A stretch of 49,790 nt of DNA from an uncultured Eubacteriales bacterium (GTDB lineage: Bacteria > Bacillota > Clostridia > Lachnospirales > Lachnospiraceae), in NCBI GenBank assembly GCA_900315305.1, contig OMYS01000027.1:1-49790 (forward strand), in the 5' to 3' direction. Positions 23,180-31,386 of this stretch are shown here, in pieces. Position numbers and translations under genes: made by a program. Numbering within the stretch: the stretch's first letter is position 1; each line of letters opens with the position of its first letter. Below the pieces are notes generated by a model. That model searched no databases. It saw only the letters and a program-made list of their open reading frames with translations, and was not told the DNA's origin.

Positions 23180-23233
23180 ACGCTGCGTAATTGGGAAGAT
23201 GCAGCGCATGGCTTAACGCAATCTTTGCTCTCA

Positions 23234-23269
23234 AGAGGACGGACTTTTCGGAGTCCATCCTCTTTTTTT
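23234..23269 (+). terminator. Intrinsic terminator of the chromate-transporter operon
   Basis: AGAGGACGGACT pairs with AGTCCATCCTCT, followed by seven T. Confidence 0.9.
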
Positions 23270-23295
23270 GCCGGCAAATCTGATGATGACAGCGG

Positions 23296-23398
23296 CACAA
23301 GTCTGAGCCAGGGGGTGAAGGACTTTATGACACGCACCGACATGGGCAAGAAGTGGGGCTGCTTTTGTCCGGGAAAGGAATGCCCATCCGGCCGATCC
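23296..23398. repeat. Family C repeat, partial copy C3
   Basis: AAGTCTGAGCCAGGGGGTGA, GGACTTTATGACACGC and CGACATGGGCAAG are near-identical to the first part of C2 (40462-40606). The later hairpin is only partly recognisable (AATGCCCATCCGG). Confidence 0.75.
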
Positions 23399-23555
23399 AT
23401 AAGAGAAGATCATGACTGTGATATGATGCGAATTCCGCACGCAAACCTCGACCCGACACAGTCGTGCGGGGCGTGTCCCAATTCGTAGAATTGGGGCTAT
23501 ACGTGCGGCCATCGGAGATTAGATTCAGGGCTTCTCTTTCGAGAAGCTCTCTTCT

Positions 23556-24050
23556 TTACGCATTGTCTTTAGGGCGGGGACTTTTATTGCGTCCTTTGCC
23601 CTGCCAGTATCTTGACCGCATTTCGTATTTCCGCTTGTGCTCGTTCGTGCGCTGGGACTCGATATAGGATTTGACGGTTTCCAGAGAGACAGACCCCGTT
23701 GTTGCGACAAAATACGACGCCGACCAGAGCGGCGCGTTCCCGTGGATGAACCGTGCCACATAGGGACCGTATACCGGATGGGCATGGATCTCCTTGGAGA
23801 GCTGCGTCTTTAACGACCGGACGACGTTAAAGACGTCCTTTGTCGGCGGGAGTGATACAAGAAGGTGGATGTGGTCCCTGTCGGTTTCCGCGGATACCAG
23901 TTCGCCGCCATAGCCGAGGCAGAGACGGGCTGCCTCCGACTTCATGAAGTCCCCGATTTCATTTGAAATGCATGGCTTCCGCCACTTGGTCACAAAGATC
24001 ATATGGTATGTGAGCAGGTATACCGAATGTCTGGTGCGGATATAGTCCAT
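23556..24050 (-). CDS. tnpA: IS200-type Y1 transposase TnpA
   Basis: 164 residues. The HUH metal-binding motif is DHIHLLV (His 60 and 62) and the catalytic tyrosine is Tyr 129 in VKSYIESQ, so both active-site elements of Y1 transposases are intact. RTRHSVYLLTYHMIFVTKWR at the N-terminus is the conserved first strand. It would excise and insert single-stranded element DNA at hairpin ends. The C-terminal ~25 basic residues (KYEMRSRYWQGKGRNKSPRP) extend beyond the core. The ATG at 24050 follows AGGAGACAGC, the same leader as tnpB. The 3' end encodes a 17-bp motif shared with the sequence downstream of tnpB. Confidence 0.93.
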   Translation of the reverse strand: MDYIRTRHSVYLLTYHMIFVTKWRKPCISNEIGDFMKSEAARLCLGYGGELVSAETDRDHIHLLVSLPPTKDVFNVVRSLKTQLSKEIHAHPVYGPYVARFIHGNAPLWSASYFVATTGSVSLETVKSYIESQRTNEHKRKYEMRSRYWQGKGRNKSPRPKDNA

Positions 24051-24077
24051 AAGCTGTCTCCTGAATGTTTACTGTGT

Positions 24078-24133
24078 TTGAATTATCTGCTGCTTTACGC
24101 TATAATTATAGCACAGTTAGAAATGTATGTCGA
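24078..24133. promoter_or_regulatory. Overlapping divergent promoters of tnpA and tnpB
   Basis: The palindrome GCTATAATTATAGC holds a TATAAT on each strand. Plus: TTGAAT (24078-24083), 17 bp, TATAAT (24101-24106), towards tnpB. Minus: TCGACA (24128-24133), 17 bp, TATAAT (24105-24110), towards tnpA. The two -10 boxes overlap by two bases, so polymerase cannot occupy both promoters at once. Confidence 0.75.
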
Positions 24134-24148
24134 TAAAGGAGACAGCCC

Positions 24149-25525
24149 ATGGACAAGCCATCCGGTGAAATGAAAATCCATACCTGCTATACCGTCCGGA
24201 TACGGAGCCAGGTCGAAGACGGCCGGGATCGTCCGGTTGACGATTCCCTTATGAAGGAGAGTGCCGATACCTGTCTGGCTGCACTCCGGTTCTGCACGGC
24301 GGCATATCTTGCCTTCTGGGCGGAGGAGCTGGAACCGCTGTCTGGTGTCCGGATGCGCAAACGCGGCGAAGAGCTGATCCATACAACAAAGTCCGCCCCG
24401 GCAGTCTGTCCGGGATTTGACAGGCAGTTCCCGTATATGCCGTCAGGCATGCGGCGGGCAATCGTGGCGGATGCCCTCGGCATGGTGAAATCCTACAAGT
24501 CGAACCTGAAAAACTGGGAAGAGACTGATCCGAAAGACCGCGGCAGAAAGCCGGATATCGGATTTCCCAAGCGGTATGAGCTGACGTTCTACTTTCAGGA
24601 ACGGGACGTGTCCCGCATTAGCGAGGGCCTGGTCCGGCTCAAGCTCTTCAACGGGAAAACCTGGGACTGGTACACGTTCCGAATTGCCCCGGCCGAGGCA
24701 AGGTATATTTCCACTGTTGCCGAAACCCGGAAGATGCTTTCCCCTGTCGTGGAAAAGAAACGCGGCCGCTACTTCATCCGCTTCTGCTTTGAAGAACAGC
24801 GGAAGCTCATCGACACGGAACCCATCACCTACCGCATTCTGGCCGTCGATCTCGGCATCAATCATGCCGCCTCATGGTGTGTCATGGAGGCGGACGGTAC
24901 TGTCCACGCAAGGGGCGTCATCTCCCTGCCGGCTGAAGAAGACCGTCTGCGCCACCTGGCAAACCGGATACGGCAGTACCAGCATGCCGGGAAGAAATCC
25001 CGCTGCGTATACCGCTGGTGCAATTCCGCCAATAAGGCACTGGCCATCGAAACAGCCCGCGCCATTATCAAAACGGCGGAGCTGTACGACGTGGACTGCA
25101 TTGTCTTTGAGCATCTGGACACACATGGAAAGAAGCGCGGCAGACGGCTCGCGCAGAGGCTCCACCTCTGGAGGGCGAACGACGTCCAGAACCGTGTGAC
25201 CGTCATGGCCCACCGGGACGGCATGCGGATTCGCCGCGTTTGTGCCTGGAACACGTCGCGGCTTGCCTTCGATGGTTCCGGAAAGGTGCGCCGCGGTGAA
25301 TACTTCCAGAATGGAAAGCGCCGGTACAATTACAGCGTAGCCGTGTTCCCGAACGGGAAGCAGTATAACTGTGATGTATCAGCGTCCTACAACATCGGAG
25401 CAAGGTTCTTCCTCCGGGAATACCTGAGCCTTCACCCGGACGAGCCGCTTCCCGCAGCAACGCAGCGGACATACAGGGACCTTGTATCCATTCAGATCAG
25501 AAAAGAGGCGGCTTCTGCCGCCTGA
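24149..25525 (+). CDS. tnpB: TnpB-family RNA-guided nuclease, variant without the zinc finger
   Basis: 458 residues. The RuvC-like triad is present: Asp 234 in AVDLGINHA, Glu 321 in CIVFEHLD and Asp 409 in NCDVSASYNIG. In place of the usual four-cysteine zinc ribbon between motifs II and III there is CAWNTSRLAFDGSGKVRRGE followed by a Tyr/Asn-rich stretch; only two isolated cysteines remain. I recall similar FDGSG...CDxSASYN proteins from clostridia, so this seems a subgroup, not damage. The N-terminal ~100 residues are long and distinctive. TnpB proteins cleave DNA at TAM-adjacent sites using RNA from the element's right end and favour element retention. Start ATG 24149 follows AAAGGAGACAGC. 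Confidence 0.88.
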   Translation: MDKPSGEMKIHTCYTVRIRSQVEDGRDRPVDDSLMKESADTCLAALRFCTAAYLAFWAEELEPLSGVRMRKRGEELIHTTKSAPAVCPGFDRQFPYMPSGMRRAIVADALGMVKSYKSNLKNWEETDPKDRGRKPDIGFPKRYELTFYFQERDVSRISEGLVRLKLFNGKTWDWYTFRIAPAEARYISTVAETRKMLSPVVEKKRGRYFIRFCFEEQRKLIDTEPITYRILAVDLGINHAASWCVMEADGTVHARGVISLPAEEDRLRHLANRIRQYQHAGKKSRCVYRWCNSANKALAIETARAIIKTAELYDVDCIVFEHLDTHGKKRGRRLAQRLHLWRANDVQNRVTVMAHRDGMRIRRVCAWNTSRLAFDGSGKVRRGEYFQNGKRRYNYSVAVFPNGKQYNCDVSASYNIGARFFLREYLSLHPDEPLPAATQRTYRDLVSIQIRKEAASAA

Positions 25526-25860
25526 CTATAAATGGCATAGCAATGAAATCCGGTCATGGATAAAACGCACCATGGTTCGCCCAGCAGAAACGTCTGTGTG
25601 CGCAGTAAGATGCCGGTGTCATGGACAAGGCAAAAGTTCCTGTCCATGGCGGCGATGCACCCGCACCTGCCTGTTGTTAACTTCCGATGCGGTTCTGCAC
25701 TGCTTGCAGCGCAGGGCTGAGTGGAGGCGGTATCCGCAGGCAATGGAAGTCCCCGCCCTAAAGGCTGCGCCGCGCAAGCGGCGATCGCGCCTTATTGCCG
25801 CAAGGCTTTAAGACGCGAGGGGAAGCCCCGACCGACGCAAGTCGCTCGGAGGAGGCATCA
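25526..25860 (+). ncRNA. Right end of the IS element; candidate omega RNA (reRNA)
   Basis: This 335-bp stretch after tnpB has no ORF of its own but several stems: AAGTCCCCGCCCTAAAG (25747-25763, shared with the tnpA 3' end), GCGCCGCGCAAGCGGCG, GGGGAAGCCCC, and the terminal CCGACCGAC-GCAA-GTCGCTCGG. In IS605 elements the guide RNA of TnpB is made from this position, its 3' guide part lying just beyond the right end. Inferred from position and structure, not from a matched covariance model. Confidence 0.55.
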
Positions 25861-25949
25861 CTATCGGATTATCGGCTGAAATTCTGCGATTCTGACAGGA
25901 AACCGAGATCGATTTCAGCAATTCTTCATAAAAAAATGGCCGGATTTTG

Positions 25950-25978
25950 ATGACATCTTGAATCAAATCATGTACAAT
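25950..25978 (+). promoter_or_regulatory. pckA promoter
   Basis: ATGACA (25950-25955), 17-bp spacer, TACAAT (25973-25978), about 105 nt before the pckA ATG. Confidence 0.6.
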
Positions 25979-26089
25979 GAGACGCGGAGGACTTGTTAAT
26001 CCTTCGTGAATGATATCGCGGCACCTCATTTGCCGGCGCGGTATCAATCGTCCGTTACCAACCAAATAAGATTAGGAGGTTATGTTACA

Positions 26090-27697
26090 ATGGGCAATGT
26101 TGATTTAACACAGTACGGCATCACTGGCACAACAGAGATCGTCTACAATCCGTCTTACGAGACTCTTTATGAAGAGGAGACGAAGCCGGGTCTGACAGGT
26201 TATGAGGTCGGTCACAAGACAGAGCTCGGTGCTGTTGATGTCTTCACAGGTATTTACACAGGCCGTTCTCCTAAGGATAAGTTCATCGTTATGGATGACA
26301 CATCCAGGGACACTGTCTGGTGGACATCTGATGAATACAAGAACGACAACCACCCGGCTTCCGAGGAAGCATGGAAGGCAGTCAAGGAGATCGCGAAGAA
26401 GGAGCTGTCTAACAAGAAGCTCTATGTCGTCGATGGTTTCTGCGGCGCAAACAAGGATACACGTATGGCTGTCCGCTTCATCATGGAAGTTGCATGGCAG
26501 GCACATTTCGTAAGAAATATGTTCATCAAGCCGACTCCGGAAGAGCAGGAGAACTTCAAGCCGGATTTCGTTGTCTACAACGCATCCAAGGCGAAGGTCG
26601 AGAACTACAAGGAGCTGGGTCTCAACTCTGAGACAGCTGTCGTCTTCAACGTCACATCCAAAGAGCAGGTCATCATCAATACATGGTACGGCGGCGAGAT
26701 GAAGAAGGGTATGTTCTCCATGATGAACTACTTCCTTCCGCTTAAGGGCATCGCTTCCATGCACTGCTCCGCAAACACGGATTACAACGGTGAGCATACA
26801 TCCATCTTCTTCGGTCTTTCCGGCACAGGTAAGACAACACTGTCCACAGATCCGAAGAGACTTCTCATCGGCGATGACGAGCACGGCTGGGACGATAATG
26901 GCGTCTTCAACTTCGAGGGCGGCTGCTACGCTAAGGTTATCAACCTTGATCCGGTTGCTGAGCCGGACATCTACGGCGCAATCAAGAGAAATGCACTTCT
27001 TGAGAACGTTACGGTTGATGACGCTACAGGCAAGCTTGACTTCTCCGATAAGTCTGTCACAGAGAACACACGTGTCTCCTATCCGATCAACCACATCGAG
27101 AAGATCGTAAAGCCGATCTCCCATGGCCCGGCTGCAGAGAACGTTATCTTCCTGTCTGCTGACGCATTCGGCGTTCTTCCGCCGGTCTCCATCCTGACAA
27201 AGGAGCAGACAAAGTACTACTTCCTGAGCGGCTTCACAGCTAAGCTCGCTGGTACAGAGCGCGGCATCACAGAGCCGACACCGACATTCTCCGCTTGCTT
27301 CGGTCAGGCATTCCTCGAGCTGCATCCGACAAAGTACGCTGAGGAGCTTGTCAAGAAGATGGACAAGAGCGGCGCTAAGGCTTATCTTGTTAACACAGGC
27401 TGGAACGGCACGGGCAAGCGTATCTCCATCAAGGATACACGTGGAATCATCACGGCTATCCAGAGCGGCGCTGTTCTGAACGCTCCGACAAAGAAGATTC
27501 CGTACTTCGATTTCGAGGTTCCGACAGAGCTTCCGGGTGTTGATCCGGCAATCCTTGATCCGCGTGATACATACGCTGATGCTTCCGAGTGGGATGCTAA
27601 GGCTAAGGATCTTGCGGCAAGATTCATCAAGAACTTCAAGAAGTATGAAGGCAACGAGGCTGGCAAGGCTCTTGTAGCTGCAGGCCCGAAGCTTTGA
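26090..27697 (+). CDS. pckA: Phosphoenolpyruvate carboxykinase (ATP)
   Basis: 535 residues, the normal size. Diagnostic motifs: RSPKDKF near the N-terminus, kinase-1a [12 protein letters not shown] (Lys 248), the metal-binding [17 protein letters not shown], and [11 protein letters not shown]. The enzyme interconverts oxaloacetate + ATP with PEP + CO2 + ADP; in fermenting anaerobes it often runs in the carboxylating direction, fixing CO2 and making ATP on the way to C4 acids. The start at 26090 has AGGAGG at 26074-26079; an upstream in-frame Met at 26006 lies close to the promoter and lacks one. Codon use is visibly biased (few codon types, many GCT, CTT, ACA), as in very highly expressed genes and unlike the neighbours. 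Ends at a strong terminator. Confidence 0.97.
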   Translation: MGNVDLTQYGITGTTEIVYNPSYETLYEEETKPGLTGYEVGHKTELGAVDVFTGIYTGRSPKDKFIVMDDTSRDTVWWTSDEYKNDNHPASEEAWKAVKEIAKKELSNKKLYVVDGFCGANKDTRMAVRFIMEVAWQAHFVRNMFIKPTPEEQENFKPDFVVYNASKAKVENYKELGLNSETAVVFNVTSKEQVIINTWYGGEMKKGMFSMMNYFLPLKGIASMHCSANTDYNGEHTSIFFGLSGTGKTTLSTDPKRLLIGDDEHGWDDNGVFNFEGGCYAKVINLDPVAEPDIYGAIKRNALLENVTVDDATGKLDFSDKSVTENTRVSYPINHIEKIVKPISHGPAAENVIFLSADAFGVLPPVSILTKEQTKYYFLSGFTAKLAGTERGITEPTPTFSACFGQAFLELHPTKYAEELVKKMDKSGAKAYLVNTGWNGTGKRISIKDTRGIITAIQSGAVLNAPTKKIPYFDFEVPTELPGVDPAILDPRDTYADASEWDAKAKDLAARFIKNFKKYEGNEAGKALVAAGPKL

Positions 27698-27733
27698 TTT
27701 CTGTTCGATAACCGAATAGGCATGAATGACGGC

Positions 27734-27768
27734 GGCCGCCGCGGGTATTTCCGCGGCGGCCATTTTTT
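27734..27768 (+). terminator. pckA terminator
   Basis: GGCCGCCGCGG-GTATTT-CCGCGGCGGCC followed by ATTTTTT. Confidence 0.95.
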
Positions 27769-27784
27769 GTACGCAGTTCATAGA

Positions 27785-27839
27785 TAGTCAACTGCACTAA
27801 ATAACTAAGGTTGACAATTGCACTTACGGAGCCTACACT
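27785..27839 (+). promoter_or_regulatory. BirA-type biotin operator overlapping the bioB promoter
   Basis: Inverted repeat TAGTCAACT (27785-27793), 15-bp spacer, GGTTGACAA (27809-27817), matching the BirA box layout (TTGTNAACC-N15-GGTTNACAA). The right half contains the -35 TTGACA (27811-27816); -10 TACACT (27834-27839) follows after 17 bp. Biotinoyl-AMP-loaded BirA should repress bioB here. Confidence 0.75.
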
Positions 27840-27870
27840 GATTTCGTTGCGATTCACTAAATGACAGCAA

Positions 27871-27930
27871 TGATTCAGCACTTCAGACTCGGAATCCTTC
27901 GCGTTCCTCGCTGTGGTGCTGAATCATTAC
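27871..27930. repeat. Family A short repeat, copy S1
   Basis: Arms TGATTCAGCAC and GTGCTGAATCA with only one internal hairpin (GGAATCCTTCGCGTTCC). A deletion derivative of family A lying between the bioB promoter and start, so transcribed as part of the leader. Confidence 0.8.
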
Positions 27931-27949
27931 AACTGACGGAGGTTTTGAC

Positions 27950-28984
27950 ATGGACTGTCTGGCACTGGCTGATGAGATTATTGCGGGACGGAGACTGGGA
28001 CGCGGCGATGATTTGCAGGCGTTTATCACGGTGGATATTGATGGGCTGAAGGAGGGCGCGGACCGGCTGAGAAAGCATTTCTGCGGCGACAAGGTTGATC
28101 TGTGCACGATTATCAGCGGCAGAAGTGGCAAATGCGGGGAGAACTGCAAGTTCTGCGCGCAGGCGGCCGGCCGGCACACGGGCTGCGAGGTCTACGATCT
28201 GCTCGACGATGAGACGATTATCGAGACGGCACGCGCCAACCAGGCGGAGGGCGTCGACCGCTTCGCGATCGTCACATCGGGCAAGAGCCCGTCGCCGGCT
28301 GATTTCGAGCGGATTGTTCATGTCTTTGAGAAAATGCACCGCGAGCTCAATATTGAGCTCTGCTGCTCGCTCGGCTTTCTTACCTCGGAGCAGTTTCACC
28401 GGCTCCACATGGCCGGCGTCACGAGTGTCCACAACAATATCGAGACGTCACGGCGCTTTTTCCCGCAGATCTGCACGACGCACACATTTGACGACAAGAT
28501 CGCGAATATAAAGCGCGCGCTCGCCGAGGGGCTCTGCGTATGTTCCGGCGGCATTATCGGCATGGGCGAGACCTGGGAGGACCGGATCGATATGGCGCTC
28601 ACGCTCGCGGAGCTCGGCATCGAGTCGATCCCGATCAACAGCCTCATGCCGATCAAGGGCACGCCGCTTGAAAATGAGCCCCGCCTCTCGGAGGAGGACA
28701 TCCTTCGCACGATCGGCATTTTCCGGTTTATCAATCCGGAGGCCAATATCCGCCTCGCGGGCGGCCGCGCGCTCATGAGCAACAACGGCGAGGAGACATT
28801 TTCCTCAGGCGCGAGCGCGTCGATCACCGGAAATATGCTGACGACGTCCGGCTCCACGATCAAGAGCGACAAGGCGATGCTGCGCGCGCTTGGCCGCGAC
28901 ACGACGCCCGACTGGGAGTTGCCGGAAAAGGAGCGGTCCGACTATCCGTATCGCTATGAGGTGCAGGCGGGCGCGGCGCGCTGA
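27950..28984 (+). CDS. bioB: Biotin synthase
   Basis: 344 residues. The radical-SAM cluster motif is CGENCKFC (Cys 62, 66, 69) preceded by LCTIISGRSGKC. Further conserved parts: HNNIETSRRFFPQICTTHTF, GGIIGMGETWEDR and the C-terminal ASASITGNMLTTSG. BioB inserts sulfur into dethiobiotin using two iron-sulfur clusters, the second being consumed; it acts in the cytoplasm. No other bio gene is nearby, so the organism may salvage dethiobiotin or carry the rest elsewhere. A BirA-type operator controls it. Biotin is needed by sodium-pump decarboxylases, whose beta and gamma subunits are at 46.7-48.2 kb, but the biotin-carrying subunit is outside the window. Confidence 0.95.
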   Translation: MDCLALADEIIAGRRLGRGDDLQAFITVDIDGLKEGADRLRKHFCGDKVDLCTIISGRSGKCGENCKFCAQAAGRHTGCEVYDLLDDETIIETARANQAEGVDRFAIVTSGKSPSPADFERIVHVFEKMHRELNIELCCSLGFLTSEQFHRLHMAGVTSVHNNIETSRRFFPQICTTHTFDDKIANIKRALAEGLCVCSGGIIGMGETWEDRIDMALTLAELGIESIPINSLMPIKGTPLENEPRLSEEDILRTIGIFRFINPEANIRLAGGRALMSNNGEETFSSGASASITGNMLTTSGSTIKSDKAMLRALGRDTTPDWELPEKERSDYPYRYEVQAGAAR

Positions 28985-29041
28985 GAAACAGAGAGCGGAA
29001 GGGTCCGCTGAAAAATAACATACCTGTTTAACGAATTTGTG

Positions 29042-29125
29042 ATTACTTTCATTTTCCTGTCCGATATAATATAGGTAGATTTCACCAATTTATGAGAGGT
29101 GCCTCTCGTGGCAGAGACAGGCACC
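29042..29125 (+). promoter_or_regulatory. Promoter and leader hairpin of the RsiV-like lipoprotein gene
   Basis: TATAAT at 29065-29070 with a weak -35 (ATTACT, 29042-29047, 17-bp spacer). The leader then forms GGTGCCT(CTC)...(GAGAC)AGGCACC at 29098-29125, ending 9 bp before the Shine-Dalgarno. The hairpin could modulate ribosome access. Confidence 0.45.
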
Positions 29126-29141
29126 GGACAGGAGGAGACGT

Positions 29142-30830
29142 ATGAAGAGAAAGGGCAATGGGCTGTCTCTGGCAGCGGTTATTATACTTTCGGCTGCGAT
29201 GGCGCTTCTTCCGGCGTGTGGCAGCAGGTCCGGCGGAGAAACCGGGAGCAAGATAGCAGGGAGTGAGCCGGCAGGAAGCCTGTCGGGAAGCGTTTTGCCG
29301 GGCAGCGGAGCGGGCAGTGCGAATAGCTCCGGGGCGGCCGCCACGGAGAGTGGGAATTCATCCTCCGATCAGAAGCTGTTGGTCACGCTGATTCCGCACA
29401 ATCAGGAGCGCGGCGAGGACAATTCAGCCGTGGACGACTGGTTCAACGTGAAGGTCTACTCGGAGACGTATCACACGATCCGGATCGACACGAACGGCTT
29501 CGATTCGCTGAAGAATGCCGTCAAGAACTTTAATGATACGACGGCGATGAATGCCGATCAGGTGTACAAGAACATGTCCGGCGGAGACTACGGCGTGTAC
29601 TATGACGAGGACATCGATGTGCTGCGCGCGGACGCGAAGGTCCTGAGCTTCATTGACAATGTCAATCAGTACGGTGGGGCGACCGATGAGTCCACGTCAA
29701 CGTTCCGGAATTTCGACAGCCAGACGGGAGAGAGCGTCACGCTGGACGAGGTCGTGTCGGACACGGGCAGGCTGCCGTCCCTTCTCATGGACGCGATTCC
29801 GGACGGGACGGACGTCGAGTCGCTGACAGAGAGCAGCATCGCCTCGGACATTGCAAATGGCAGCCTGAACTGGGGCATCGGCTACGACGGACTCCATGTG
29901 CTGCTCGCGGACCAGCGGACAGCATCAGACACATCCGTAGATGACGGGACGGCCCAAGCGGGCACGGAGAGCATGACCGATGCGGAGATGATGGCGGCGG
30001 CCGCGGCGCAGACGAGCACCTGGACGAACCTCATCGAGGTCACGCTTCGGTTTGCGGATTATCCGGAGCTGTTTGCGGACACGTACCAGTCGCTGCCGTC
30101 CTCCTACGGCATGACGATGGAACAAAATAAACCGTATACACTTACCTTTGCCTCCGACGGAAATGCACACATTGTTCAGGTTAAGACCGACCTCTCCGAC
30201 GACGGCTACAGCGTCGGGAATGTGACGATTTCGATCGACGGAAATGAATCGAGCATCGATCTGTCCGGAGAATATTATTATCAGGTGCATCCGTACTATC
30301 TCCACACGGACGACGGGCGGGACTTCATTTACCTCAATGAAAATGGCGAGGATGATTTCTCGTCGGTGCGCGCCGTCCGGCTGGAAAATGGCGCGGCGGC
30401 TGATCTCGGGGACTTCACGGACTCCCTGTCCGGCCGGTATCTCGAGAATCCGGAAAATTTCCGGACGACCTGCCGCGTGGACCTCTTCGGGACGTACAGC
30501 GCATACCGCTACTGCCGCGTCGGCGATGACGGGAAGCCGGCCGCGATCGACTCGCTGTATGACTGCCAGGGAAATCAGCGGATTCTCCGCGCAAAGAGCG
30601 ACGTGCAGGTACAGGTGCTCGATACGCCGGGAGGCAGTGTGACGGGAGACGGGACGGTCTCTGCGGGCGCATACCTCTATTTCCAGCGGACGGATGGAAG
30701 CTCATTTGTTGACTTCATGACATCGGAGGGGCAGGCTGTCCGCATCAAGACGGACACAAAGGACACGCCGCACACGACGAACGGGACGGATGAGTCGGAG
30801 CTCTTCGACGGGCTGATGTATGCGGGGTGA
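29142..30830 (+). CDS. Lipoprotein with RsiV/DUF3298-like domain
   Basis: 562 residues. Lipobox LPAC with Cys 26 predicts lipid attachment on the outer face of the membrane. A Gly/Ser-rich linker follows (to ~75). Residues ~80-310 hold a pattern I recognise from the DUF4163/DUF3298 (RsiV-like) family: a KVLSFIDNVNQYGGA strand pair and RNFDSQTGESVTLDEVVSD. The remainder is beta-rich with no catalytic motif I recognise and ends in a variant-SH3-like stretch (VQVQVLDTPGGSVTGDGTVS). In RsiV this fold binds lysozyme, but RsiV is a membrane anti-sigma factor with a cognate sigma gene, and none is here. Best described as a surface lipoprotein of unknown role. Strong AGGAGG before the ATG. Confidence 0.65.
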   Translation: MKRKGNGLSLAAVIILSAAMALLPACGSRSGGETGSKIAGSEPAGSLSGSVLPGSGAGSANSSGAAATESGNSSSDQKLLVTLIPHNQERGEDNSAVDDWFNVKVYSETYHTIRIDTNGFDSLKNAVKNFNDTTAMNADQVYKNMSGGDYGVYYDEDIDVLRADAKVLSFIDNVNQYGGATDESTSTFRNFDSQTGESVTLDEVVSDTGRLPSLLMDAIPDGTDVESLTESSIASDIANGSLNWGIGYDGLHVLLADQRTASDTSVDDGTAQAGTESMTDAEMMAAAAAQTSTWTNLIEVTLRFADYPELFADTYQSLPSSYGMTMEQNKPYTLTFASDGNAHIVQVKTDLSDDGYSVGNVTISIDGNESSIDLSGEYYYQVHPYYLHTDDGRDFIYLNENGEDDFSSVRAVRLENGAAADLGDFTDSLSGRYLENPENFRTTCRVDLFGTYSAYRYCRVGDDGKPAAIDSLYDCQGNQRILRAKSDVQVQVLDTPGGSVTGDGTVSAGAYLYFQRTDGSSFVDFMTSEGQAVRIKTDTKDTPHTTNGTDESELFDGLMYAG

Positions 30831-30920
30831 GAAAGAATATTGCAGATGAGGCACCTCGGGCAGGTTACATTGTCTGAGGCCGCTGCTCTGAAGACGGTGC
30901 GTCTTAAAAAGGAGAGAGGA

Positions 30921-31370
30921 TTGAGCAATCATTTAAGTAAGAGCGGTGCCGGGCATGAGTCCGGCGCCGATGACATGTTAAAGAAAAATGAGGACATCGA
31001 CAGAGCGCTGGAGGCTCTTCAGAAGCAGCCGACGCAGGAAGGGCTTGCGCATGCCCTGACCGTGATCCGGCATCGCATGCAGGACGGCGGGCAGCTTATT
31101 GTGTCCGTCGAGCCGCCGGCGGGTGACGGGCGGATCAGCCTCAGGGCGATCAGCACAGAGGACGGCGGCCGCTGGTGGACTGCATTTACCAGCTTTGAGG
31201 AGCAGAGCAGGGGCGGTGATTCCGTGCAGTCTGCCTTTCAGGCGGACATCGGGCAGCTCTTTCATGCGGCGCTCAGCGTGCCGGAGCTTGACGGCATCGT
31301 CATCAACCCGTGGAACCACACGCTCAGAATGGACAAGACACTGATCCGAATTACGATCGGCGAGAAATAA
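30921..31370 (+). CDS. SseB-like domain protein
   Basis: 149 residues if begun at TTG 30921, directly behind AAAAAGGAGAGAGGA; an earlier TTG at 30840 has no Shine-Dalgarno. The pattern IDRALEALQKQPTQEGLAHA, then RISLRAISTEDGGRWWTAFTS, SFQADIGQLF-like helix and PELDGIVINPWNHTLRM matches the SseB N-terminal-type fold (also called enhanced-serine-sensitivity domain), whose biochemical role is unknown. No signal peptide, so cytoplasmic. It lies 16 bp upstream of ppk2 and is probably co-transcribed with it. Confidence 0.6.
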   Translation: MSNHLSKSGAGHESGADDMLKKNEDIDRALEALQKQPTQEGLAHALTVIRHRMQDGGQLIVSVEPPAGDGRISLRAISTEDGGRWWTAFTSFEEQSRGGDSVQSAFQADIGQLFHAALSVPELDGIVINPWNHTLRMDKTLIRITIGEK

Positions 31371-31386
31371 CGACTGGAGGCTCTTT

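Larger units (their letters stand above)
23477..25860. mobile_element. IS605-type insertion element (IS200/IS605 family, divergent tnpA and tnpB)
   Basis: Contains a Y1 HUH transposase gene on minus and a TnpB gene on plus, transcribed away from a shared centre. The left end has a perfect hairpin CCCAATTC-GTA-GAATTGGG (23477-23495) and a second one GCTTCTC-TTTC-GAGAAGC (23530-23547). The right end has CCGACCGAC-GCAA-GTCGCTCGG (25828-25849). Subterminal hairpins without long terminal inverted repeats are expected for this family. Exact boundaries cannot be fixed without an empty site; those given are the outer visible hairpins. Confidence 0.85.

Noticed and set aside
26105..27781. 558-codon open frame antisense to pckA
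   Set aside because: Explained by the strong codon bias of pckA, which leaves few stop triplets on the opposite strand; the peptide is Cys/Leu/Val-rich with no domain and no Shine-Dalgarno.
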